A DNA stretch of 37,500 bases, from positions 52,501-90,000 of the forward strand of contig NW_026729200.1 of assembly GCF_030272615.1 (NCBI RefSeq), given 5' to 3'. A model generated the notes under the pieces. It was given only the letters and a program-made list of their open reading frames with translations. It was not told where the DNA came from and did no database searches. This document shows, piece by piece, positions 9,802 to 17,700 of the stretch (positions within the stretch are counted from its first letter, which is position 1; every line of letters starts with the position of its first letter). Made by a program: the position numbers and the translations under genes. This stretch comes from Cryptomeria japonica. Its lineage: Eukaryota; Streptophyta; Pinopsida; Cupressales; Cupressaceae.

Positions 9802-9835
9802 CACCTCCCCTATATAAGCTATTTGTCTGATTCTC
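9802..9835 (-). promoter_or_regulatory. Pol I promoter-like core 11
   Basis: Predicted start at 9811 with an intact core. It is followed on the + strand by the longer 220-bp interval. Confidence 0.48.
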
Positions 9836-10021
9836 ATACATGTGTAGCCTGCAACAACGATTAGGACATCCACCCCAACTTCTGAATTCGTCTGCGTTGA
9901 CCGCACCAAAGGTGCACGCCTTGGTGCTCACCAAAATCCGACTTCCGACTTCTTCTGCTATGCGGGGTCTTTGAGGTTGGCGCAGTGCGCACAACCAGGG
10001 GAGTCAACCCACCGAATGCAA

Positions 10022-10055
10022 CACCTCCCCTATATAAGCTATTTGTCTGATTCTC
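10022..10055 (-). promoter_or_regulatory. Pol I promoter-like core 12
   Basis: Predicted start at 10031, 220 bp from core 11, with an intact core. Confidence 0.48.
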
Positions 10056-10178
10056 ATACATGCGTAGACTGCAGCAATGATTAGGACATCCACCCCAACT
10101 TTTGACTTCTTAAACAAGACAGGGTCTTTGAAGTTGGTGCAGTGCACACAACCAGGGGAGTCGACCCATCAAACGCAA

Positions 10179-10213
10179 CACCTCCCCTATATAAAGCTAT
10201 TTGTCCGATTCTC
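10179..10213 (-). promoter_or_regulatory. Pol I promoter-like core 13, one-base insertion
   Basis: Predicted start at 10188. The + strand reads tatataaagctattt, one A more than the tatataagctattt of the other copies, which shifts the upstream flank by one base. It is the copy nearest the 5S array and may be weakened. Confidence 0.42.
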
Positions 10214-10230
10214 ATACGTGTAGTCTGCAG

Positions 10231-10422
10231 CAGCGATTAGGACATCGACCCCAACTTCCGAATTCGTTTGCATTGACCGCACCAAAGGTGCACGCCTTGG
10301 TGTGCACCTTGGAGTGCACTTTGGTGCTCACCTCGGTGCACACTTTGGTGTGCACCTCGGTGTGCACCAAAGGTGCGCACCTTGGAGCGCACCAAAGGTG
10401 TACACTTTGGAGCGCACCACAT
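10231..10422. repeat. Transition block of GTGCRCACC words
   Basis: After caccccaact-type sequence at about 10248-10262 the DNA becomes a string of short self-complementary words such as caaaggtgcacgccttggtg, ggtgtgcacctt and ggtgcgcaccttggagcgcacc. The same vocabulary dominates the 6-kb units to the right. I see no gene. Confidence 0.8.
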
Positions 10423-10460
10423 AGGGTCTTTGAGAGGTTGGCGCAGTGCGCACACCAAGG
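10423..10460. repeat. Orphan fragment of the 157-bp module without a promoter core
   Basis: Contains agggtctttgagaggttgg followed by cgcagtgcgcacac, the start of the promoter module, then passes directly into the G-rich minisatellite. The expected TATATA core about 65 bp later is missing. It marks the junction where the promoter array was cut. Confidence 0.75.
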
Positions 10461-11666
10461 TGGGTGTTGAGGTGCGTGCCGAGGTGGGTGGGTGCTAGGG
10501 TGCGCTCCATGGTGGGTGCCAGGGTGGGTGCGTGCTAGGGTGGATTCCAAAGAGGGTCATAGGGTGGGTGCCAAGGTGGGTTGGTGATATAGTGGGTTCA
10601 AAGGTGGGTACTAGGGTGGGTTCCAAGGTGGGTCACAAGTTGGGTGCCAGGATGCGTGGGTGTTAGGTTGGGTGCCAAGGTGGGCTCCTGCGTGGGTGGG
10701 TGCTAGGGTGGGTTTCAAGGTGGACGCGAGGGCGGGTGCCAAGGTGGGTAACAAGTTGGGTGTTAGGATGGGTGAGTGCTAGAGTGGGTGCCAAGGTGGG
10801 TGGGTGCTAAGGTGGATGCCAAGGTGGTTCACAGGGTGGGTGGGTTCTAGGGTGAGTTCCAAGGTGGGTCACAGGTTTAGTGCTAGGGTGCGTGTCAAGG
10901 CGGGTGTCGAGGTGCCTGGGTGCTAGGGTGTGGATGCCAATGTGGGTCATAGGGTGGGTACTAGGGTGGGCTGCAATGTGGGTGCCAAGGTGGGTAACAT
11001 GCTCGGTTGGTTCTAAATTGGGTGTCAGGGTGGGTGTGCACCCACCTTGCCCGAGGTGGGTGCCAAGGTGCCAGTGTGGGTGGGTGCTAAGGTGGATGCC
11101 AAGGTGGGTGAGAAGGTGGGTGATAGGTTGAGTGGTAGGATGGGTGGGTGCCAAGATGGGTCACAGGGTGGGTGCAAGGGTGGGTAGGTGCTAGGGTTGG
11201 TGTCAGGGTGGGTGGGTGCTAGGTTGGGTTCCAAGGTGGGTGCGAGGGTGAGTGTCAAGGTGGGTCACAGGTTAGGTGCTAGGATGGGTGAGTGCTAGGG
11301 TGCAAAGGTGCCAGGGTGGGTGCTAGGATGGGTCGATGCTAGGGTGAGTGGCAAGGTGGGTCCACAAGTGTCAAGGTGGGTGCCGAGGTGGGTGCCAACT
11401 TGGGTTCCAAGGTGGGTGCCAAGTGGGCGACTGCTATGGTGGATGCCAAGGTGGGTCACGGGGTGGGTGCCAAGTTGCTAGGTTGTGTTCCAAGGTGGGT
11501 GCCAACGTGGCTGCTAGGGTGCGTGGGTTAAAGGGTGTGTCACAACGTGGGTGCCAGGATGGGTGCGCACCCACACTGGCCAAGACGGGTGCAAGGTTGG
11601 GTTCCAAGCCCGGTCACAGGCTGGGTGCTAGGATGGGTGGGTGCCAAGGTGGGCACCAGGGTGGGT
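10455..11666. repeat. G-rich GGTGGGTGC minisatellite, single-copy flank
   Basis: Degenerate short repeats of the type ggtgggtgccaaggtggg and ggtgggtgctagggt run for 1.2 kb. The + strand is strongly G-rich and C-poor, with many GGG runs a few bases apart. There is no coding signature. The same family continues into the first 520 bp of every 6-kb unit, but this 1.2-kb part occurs only once, at the left border of the array. Confidence 0.93.
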
Positions 11667-12189
11667 GCACCCACCCTGGCCAAGGTGGGTCACGGGGTGG
11701 GTCCTAGGGTGGGTAACAGGGTGGGTACTAAGGTGCGTGCCAAGGTGGGTCATGGGGTGGGTGCCAAGGTGGGCACCAGGGTGGGTGTGCACCAACCCTA
11801 GCCAGGGTAGGTCACGGGGTGGTTGTCGGGGTGGGCGTCAAGGAGCCAAGGTGGGTGGCAAGTAGCCAAGTTGCGTGCCAAGGTGGGTGTCGGGGTGGGT
11901 GCCAAGGATCCAAGGTGGGTGCCAAGGAACCAAGGTGGGTGTCTGGGTGGGTGCCGAGGTGGGAGCCAGGGTGGGTCCCAAGGTGAGTGCAAAGGTGGGT
12001 GCCAGGGTCAAGGTGAGTGCCAATGTGGGTTCCAAGGTGCCAGGGTCAGGGTGAGTGCCAATGTGGGTTCAAAGGTGCTAAGTTGGGTGCGAGGTTGGGT
12101 GCGAGGGTGGGTGGGTGCCAAGGTGTGCTAGGTGGAAGCCCGGGTGGGTCGGCATCCCATGGGTGTCGAGTTGGGTGCCTGATGGGTGC

Positions 12190-12535
12190 TTCTTGTCAAG
12201 TTTTAGTCGTCGGGACTCATTTCGAGCCTTAGAGGTCGTTTCTTGTCCGGTTGCCCTGTCTTCGACCTGGGAACCCAATTTTGGTCCTCGGGTCCCATTT
12301 TTTTTTGTCTCGCATCCCACTTTTGGCCTGTGGCCTTTTCGGGGTCGATTCTCGTTTTGGGCATCAGAGCATGTTTCTTCTCCTAAAACCCAATATTTGT
12401 TTATTAAGTCTCGGAACACATTTTTGTTCTCGTGGACCCATCATGGGTCTTGGAACGCATTTGTGGTCCTTGGGTCCCATTTTGCATCCCGAAACTTGTG
12501 TTTTGGTGCTTGATCCCTATTTTGGGTGCCCACCT
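12190..12535. other. T-rich segment of the 5S unit
   Basis: An abrupt switch from G-rich repeats to DNA with many T runs, including ttttttttt near 12300. It consists of loose variants of gggtcccattttggtcctc at about 20-35 bp intervals. Short open frames exist but show no recognisable protein. The segment is repeated at +6034, +12068, +18102 and +24137. Function unknown; such T runs could stop Pol III on the + strand, though they lie upstream of the 5S gene. Confidence 0.7.
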
Positions 12536-12921
12536 TGCACCAAGTGCGCACCCGGGGCAAACCGAGCGCCTTGGTGCACCGGGGCAAGATCGAGCGTGCA
12601 CCCGAGGCGCCCCGAACATGCACCAAGGTGCACTCGGCCCACATGTGAGCGCAGGTCGTTGCGCCCGAGGTGGTGTGTGGGCACCGCGTTGCAGACGGGA
12701 CACTGCACGCACACGACGCCCCGTCCAGGTGCACGCACGTAGGCCGGGCCGGGTGCACACCCGACGCCCTAGCAAGGTGCGCGCACCCGGGCAGGGCTCA
12801 CACTTGGCGAACGGGGCGCACTTCGCGAGGGAGGGTGTGCACCTCGACGGGGGTGGGTGGCCGGGGTGGATTCGCACGTGGGTCGCGGTTTGCTAAGTAC
12901 ACACTGCGACAAGCTCATAAC
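12536..12921. promoter_or_regulatory. GC-rich 5S upstream region
   Basis: A leader rich in gcacccgaggcgcc and ggtgcac words ends in gctcataac just before the 5S gene. The base at -1 is C, as usual for plant 5S genes. At about -28, where many plant 5S genes have a TATA-like motif, there is only taagta, a weak match. Conserved in all five units except for an A at 36790 in unit 5. Confidence 0.5.
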
Positions 12922-13040
12922 GGGTGCGATCATACCAGCGTTAGTGCACCGGATCCCATCAGAACTCCGCAGTTAAGCGCGCTTGGGCCGGAGTAGTACT
13001 AGGATGGGTGACCTCCCGGGAAGTCCCGGTGTTGCACCCT
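12922..13040 (+). rRNA. 5S ribosomal RNA, copy 1
   Basis: A 119-120 nt plant 5S rRNA, the Pol III transcript that joins the large ribosomal subunit. The start gggtgcgatcataccagcg and the end gttgcaccct pair to form helix I. Internal control elements are present: A box with aagcgcgcttgggcc, intermediate element with gtagtact, and C box with ggatgggtgacctcccggg. Length and these boxes support an intact gene. It differs from the other four copies by A instead of G at 13001, next to the C box; tactaggatggg is the commonest plant form. Downstream is a TTT run interrupted by C (13043) and then TTTTT at 13048-13052, the likely Pol III terminator. The upstream flank is GC-rich with only a weak TATA-like taagta. 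Confidence 0.97.
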
Positions 13041-13052
13041 TTCTTAGTTTTT
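13041..13052 (+). terminator. Pol III terminator of 5S copy 1 (split T runs)
   Basis: T runs of three (starting at the last gene base, 13040) and two are separated by C at 13043, then ag and five T at 13048-13052. The first run is too short for a standard Pol III stop, so the TTTTT is the likely terminator. Copies 2 and 4 have the same arrangement. Confidence 0.6.
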
Positions 13053-13500
13053 CGCCGGGCGTCGCAATGCTATTTGAATAAACCTTTTGCCCGTTTGCGT
13101 TCTCGTCGGGGCCGGGCCGGGCCGGGGTGCGCTGCCCGCACTACCGCGCGCGCGGGGGCGACACCGAGCGCGCACCCGAGGCGCCCCGAGCACACAGGCC
13201 ACGGTGCAACCCGGGCGTTGTGCGCGCACCCCGGTGCGCCCGAGGTGCTGCGCGCGCACCCAGGTGAAATCGGTGTGCACCTCGGCCAGTGCGCGCTCGG
13301 TCGAGTCGCGCACGTTGGCCAAGGTGCACGGTGATGTTTCTTACTCTAAGGTTCCGCACCAGACGCCCGGGACAGGTGAGCGAAGCTGGGCGGGGCCGGG
13401 TGCGCGGCCGGGGCAGGTGCACGCAGCTGGAGAGAGCTTTGGAGCACACCAGAGGTGCGCACCTTGGAGCACACTTCGGAGCGCACCAATGATGCGCTCC
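13041..13500. other. GC-rich 5S downstream spacer
   Basis: After the T runs comes a very GC-rich stretch (gggccgggccgggccggg near 13110, cgcgcgcggggg near 13150) and then gcgcacccgaggcgcc-type words. No gene is seen. Unit 4 has one extra G in the G run (31256-31261), which makes that unit 6,035 bp. Confidence 0.7.
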
Positions 13501-13605
13501 ATTCAAAAGTTTCCTGAAAAGGCAAAAAAAGTTGAGATTATAGAATTTCCCACTTGAGAGATTGTAAAAAAAAAAAATTTAAAATGAAGGAAACGCGGGT
13601 GCCAA
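13497..13605. repeat. A-rich module a, diverged
   Basis: Contains aaaagtttcctgaaaaggca, an A tract, gagattatagaatttccc and taaaaaaaaaaaatttaaaa. It is clearly related to the later A-rich modules but longer and more diverged. It is the first module after the 5S gene. Confidence 0.7.
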
Positions 13606-14224
13606 GGTGTGCGCGCCCGGGTGCGCAGCCCAGCCAAGGTGTGCGCACCAAGGCGCCCACCCTGGCGAAGGTGCACGCAAGGTGCGCACCCGAGGCAAAC
13701 CGGACAATTAACCCAACTTTCGACTTCGCGCGCACCTGCGCACCTTGGAGCGCACTTCGGAGCGCTCCTTGTTGCGCACCAATCTTGGGCACCTCGGAGT
13801 GCACCATGGCGCCCACCAAGGTGCGCACCCGGGGCAAACCGAGCTCCGACTTCGTGCGCACCTTGGAGCGCACGAAAGGTGCGCACCATGGCGCCCACCA
13901 AGGTGCGCAGCCCAGCCAAGGCGTGCGCATCAAGGTGCGCACCCTGGCGAAGGTGCGCACCCGGGGCAAACCGAGCTCCGACTTCGTGCGCACCTTGGAG
14001 CGCACAAAGGGTGCGCAACCCAGCCAAGGTGTGCGCACCCCGGGCAAACCGAGCTCCGAATCGTGCGCACCTTGGAGCACACTTCGGAGCCCTCCTTGGT
14101 GCGCACCGATGTTGCGCACCTCGGAGCGCACCCGGGGAAAACAATGCAATTAACCCGACTTTCGACTTCGTGGGCACCTCGGAGCGCTCTCGGGTTCGCA
14201 CCTCGGAGCACACCGAGGTGCGCA

Positions 14225-14281
14225 CCTTTGATGCGCTGCCTTCACCAATTTCCAGAAAAGGCAAGAAAACATTGAGAAGGT
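14225..14281. repeat. A-rich module b, truncated
   Basis: Starts like the others (tttgatgcgctgccttcacc, then aatttccagaaaaggcaag) but ends after about 50 bp. The ttttaaaatttccg half is missing. Confidence 0.75.
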
Positions 14282-14434
14282 GTGCGCACCGAGGTGCCCA
14301 CCCTGGCGAAGGTGCACGCGAGGTGCGCACCCGGGGCAAACCGGGCTCCGACTTCGTGCACGCCATGCTGCGCACCTTGGAGGGCCATGGTGCGCACCTT
14401 GGAGCACACTTCGGAGCGCTCAATGGTGCCCAAC

Positions 14435-15430
14435 CCAGCCAAGGTGCCCACCGCGGCGAAGGTGCACGCGAGGTGCGCACCCGGGGCAAACCGGGCTCCG
14501 ACTTCGTGCACGCCGCACCTTGGAGCACACTTCGGAGCGCTCCTTGGTGCGCACCAGGGCGCGCAACCCAGCCGAGGTGCCCACCCCGGCGAAGGTGCAC
14601 GCGGGGTGCGCACCCGAGGCAAACCGGGCTCCGACTTCGTGCACGCCATGGTGCCCACCGCGGCGAAGGTGCACGCGAGGTGCGCACCCGGGGCAAACCG
14701 GGCTCCGACTTCGTGCACGCCGCACCTTGGAGCACACTTCGGAGCGCTCCTTGGTGCGCACCAGGGCGCGCAACCCAGCCGAGGTGCCCACCCCGGCGAA
14801 GGTGCACGCGAGGTGCGCACCCGGGGCAAACCGGGCTCCGACTTCGTGCACGCCATGGTGCCCACCGCGGCGAAGGTGCACGCGAGGTGCGCACCCGGGG
14901 CAAACCGGGCTCCGACTTCGTGCACGCCGCACCTTGGAGCACACTTCGGAGCGCTCCTTGGTGCGCACCATGGTGCCCACCAGGGCGCGCAACCCCGCCG
15001 AAGGTGCACGCGAGGTGCGCACCCGGGGCAAACCGGGCTCCGACTTCGTGCACGCCGCACCTTGGAGCACACTTCGGAGCGCTCCTTGGTGCGCACCAGG
15101 GCGCGCAACCCCGCCGAAGGTGCACGCGAGGTGCGCACCCGGGGCAAACCGGGCTCCGACTTCGTGCACGCCATGGTGCGCACCAGGGTGCCCACCGCGG
15201 CGAAGGTGCGCACCCGGGGCAAACCGGGCTCCGACTTCGTGCACGCCGCACCTTGGAGCACACTTCGGAGCGCTCCTTGGTGCGCACCAGGGCGCGCAAC
15301 CCAGCCGAGGTGCCCACCCCGGCGAAGGTGCACGCGAGGTGCGCACCCGGGGCAAACCGGGCTCCGACTTCGTGCACGCCATGGTGCCCACCGCGGCGAA
15401 GGTGCGCACCCGGGGCAAACCGGGCTAGGA
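14435..15430. repeat. 207-bp nested subrepeats
   Basis: The landmark cgccgcaccttggagcacac occurs at 14511, 14718 and 14925, 207 bp apart, and then in shortened variants up to 15430. Each 207-bp unit holds two copies of the gcaaaccgggctccgacttc segment. The nesting produces long open frames on both strands at once, so the large predicted proteins here are artefacts. Confidence 0.9.
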
Positions 15431-15710
15431 CTTCGTGCACGCCGCACCTTGGAGCACACTTCGGAGCGCTCCTTGGTGCGCACCATGGTGCCCACCAGGC
15501 CGCGCAACCCAGCCAAGGTGTGCGCACCAAGGTGCACGCGAGGTGCGCACCCGGGGCAAACCGGGGTCCGGCTTCGTGCACGCCGCACCTTGGAGCACAC
15601 ATCGGGGCGCTCCCGGGTTCGCACCGGCGTTGCGCACCGTGGTGGGCACCTCGGAGCGCACCGTGGTGGGCACCTCGGAGCACACCAAGGTGGGCAGCGA
15701 GGTGCGCACC

Positions 15711-17663
15711 TTTGATGCGATGCCTTCACTAATTTCCATAAAAGGCAAAAGAAAACAAGATTTTAAAATTTCCGTTTTGAAAGATAGTGAGAAAAAGGGA
15801 ATGCTGGTGCCATCTTGAGCCCGCCCTGGTGCGCAGCCCAGCCAAGGTGTGCGCACCAAGGTGCCCACCCTGGCGAAGGTGCGCGCCCGGGCAATTAACC
15901 CAACTTCCAACTTCGCGCGCGCCAGGGTGGGAGCGCACCCAACAACCGGGCCTGGGAAGAGCCAATGCGAGAAACCCCACCAAACGCTCTGACAAAAAAA
16001 GAGGGGGCGCTCCAGTAACCCCGCTTCGGAGCGCACCCTGGGCAAACCCAGCCAGGGTGCCCACCCCGGCCAAGGTGCAGGCGAGGTGCGCACCCGGGGC
16101 AAACCGGGCTCCGACAACGTGCACGCCGCACCTTGGAGCACACTTCGTAGCGCTCCCGGGTGCGCACCTCAGAGCACACCAAGGTGGGCAGCGAGGTGCG
16201 CACCTTTGATGCGCTGCCTTCACTAATTTCCAGAAAAGGCAAAAAAAAGAGGAGATTTTAAAATTTCCGTTTTGAAAGATAGTGAAAAAAACGGAACGCG
16301 GGTGCCATCTTGAGCCCGCCCTGGTGCACAGCCCAGGTAAGGTGCCCACCCTGGCAAAGGTGCGCACCCGGGCAATTAACCCTACTTCCGACTTCGTGCG
16401 CGCCAGGGTGGCAACCGGGCCTGGGAAGAGCCAATGCGAGAAACCCCACCAAACGCTCCGACAAAAAAAGAGGCGGCGCTCCAATAACCCCGCTTCGGAG
16501 CGCAGCCGGGGCAAACCCAGCCAAGGTGCCCACCCCGACGAAGGTGCACGCGAGGTGCGCACCCGGGGCAAACCGGGCTCCGACAACGTGCACGCAGCAC
16601 CTTGGAGCACACTTCGAAGCACTCCCGGGTGCCCACCGGCGTTGCGCACCGTGGTGGGCAGCGAGGTGCGCACCTTTGATGCGCTGCCTTCACTAATTTC
16701 CAGAAAAGGCAAAAAAAAATGAGATTTTAAAATTTCCGTTTTGAAAGATAGTGAAAAAAACGGAACGCGGGTGCCATCTTGAGCCCGCCCTGGTGCGCAG
16801 CCCAGGCAAGGCATGCGCACCAAGGTGCCCACCCGCGGTGCACACCCGGGGCAAACCGGGCTCCGACTTCGTGCAGGCCGCACCTTGGAGCACACTTCGG
16901 AGCGCTCCTTGGTGCGCACCATGGTGCCCACCAGGGCGCACCCGGGGCAAACCGGGCTCCGACTTCGTGCACGCCGCACCTTGGAGCACACATCGGAGCG
17001 CTCCCAGGTTCGCACCAGCGTTGCGCACCTTTGATGCGCTGCCTTCACTAATTTCCAGAAAAGGCAAAAAAAAACGATATTTTAAAATTTCCGTTCTGAA
17101 AGATAGTGAAAAAAACGGAACGCGGGTGCCATCTTGAGCCCTTCCTGGTGCGCAGCCCAGGCAAGTTGTGCGCACCAAGGTGCCCACCCTGGCGGAGGTG
17201 CGCGCCCGGGGCAAACCGGGCTCCGACTTCGTGCACTGCATGGTGCCCACCAAGGCGCGCAACCCAGCCAAGGTGCCCACCGCAGCGAAGGTGCACGCGA
17301 GGTGCGCACCCGAGGTGCACACCCGGGGCAAACCGAGCTCCGACTTCGTGCACGCCGCACCTTGGAGCACACTTCAGAGCGCTCCTTGGTGCGCACCAGG
17401 GCGCGCAACCCAGCCAAGGTGCTCACCCCGGCGAAGGTGCACGCGAGGTGCGCACCCGGGGCAAGCCGGGCTCGGACTTCGTGCACGCCGCACCTTGGAG
17501 CACACATCGGAGCGCTCCCGGGTTCGCACCAGCATTGCGCACCTTTGATGCGCTGCCTTCACTAATTTCCAGAAAAGGCAAAAAAAAAAAAAAAACGAGA
17601 TTTTAAAATTTCCGTTTTGAAAGATAGTGAAAAAAACGGAACGCGGGTGCCATCTTGAGCCCG
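15711..17663. repeat. Tandem 355-513 bp subrepeats with A-rich modules c-g
   Basis: Five A-rich modules begin tttgatgcg(c/a)tgccttcact at about 15711, 16204, 16675, 17030 and 17543, with spacings of 493, 471, 355 and 513 bp. Each continues with an A tract, a ttttaaaatttccg segment and gtgccatcttgagccc. In most copies ttccgtttt and aaaacggaa (16265-16273 with 16288-16296) can form a 9-bp stem. A 60-70 bp block with gagaaaccccaccaaacgct occurs only near 15970 and 16440. A-tract length varies from about 7 to 17, the longest near 17580. Repeated at the same offsets in the other units. Confidence 0.88.
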
Positions 17664-17700
17664 CCCTGGTGTGCAGCCCAGGCAAGTTGTGCGCACCAAG

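Larger units (their letters stand above)
9206..10230. repeat. About 157-bp tandem repeats with six promoter-like cores
   Basis: The block (a/g)ggtctttgaggttggcg starts at about 9273, 9431, 9588, 9745, 9964 and 10121. Each is followed by caaccaggggagtcgaccc and a TATATA core. Spacing of the cores is 157, 157, 157, 220 and 157 bp; the 220-bp interval contains an insert with caaaggtgcacgccttggtg near 9908. This is a shortened relative of the 311-bp repeat that lacks the tcatcggaccc part. Confidence 0.92.
11667..17700 (+). repeat. 5S rDNA repeat unit 1 (6,034 bp), array-edge copy
   Basis: Homology to the following units starts at gcacccaccctggccaagg (11667) and repeats 6,034 bp later at 17701. 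Order within the unit: G-rich minisatellite (to about 12190), T-rich segment (12190-12535), GC-rich leader (12536-12921), 5S gene, GC-rich trailer (to 13500), then 4.2 kb of nested GTGCGCACC-type repeats broken by A-rich modules. Unit 1 carries several private differences, including A at 11718, A at 13001 inside the 5S gene, T at 13772, A at 14617 and a changed A-tract near 15744. It is the most diverged copy. Confidence 0.97.

Noticed and set aside
6054-10213. Pol II TATA boxes (ctatataag) on the + strand.
   Set aside because: The + strand reading lacks a following gene, whereas the - strand TATATAGGGG fits a plant Pol I start and the duplicated spacer context. Transcript data could overturn this.
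10455-12190. Interstitial telomere-like repeats.
   Set aside because: The motif is GGTGGGTGC-like and variable, not the plant TTTAGGG repeat.
13503-15732. Very long open frames (707 and 726 codons, repeated in every 6-kb unit) on both strands.
   Set aside because: Several frames on both strands are open over the same DNA, the translations are low-complexity repeats, and the cause is the lack of stop codons in GTGCGCACC-type repeats. They overlap a 5S rDNA spacer.
17575-17600. Poly-A tract as the tail of a retroposon.
   Set aside because: It lies inside a tandemly repeated module present many times with graded A-tract lengths, without target-site duplications or element sequence.
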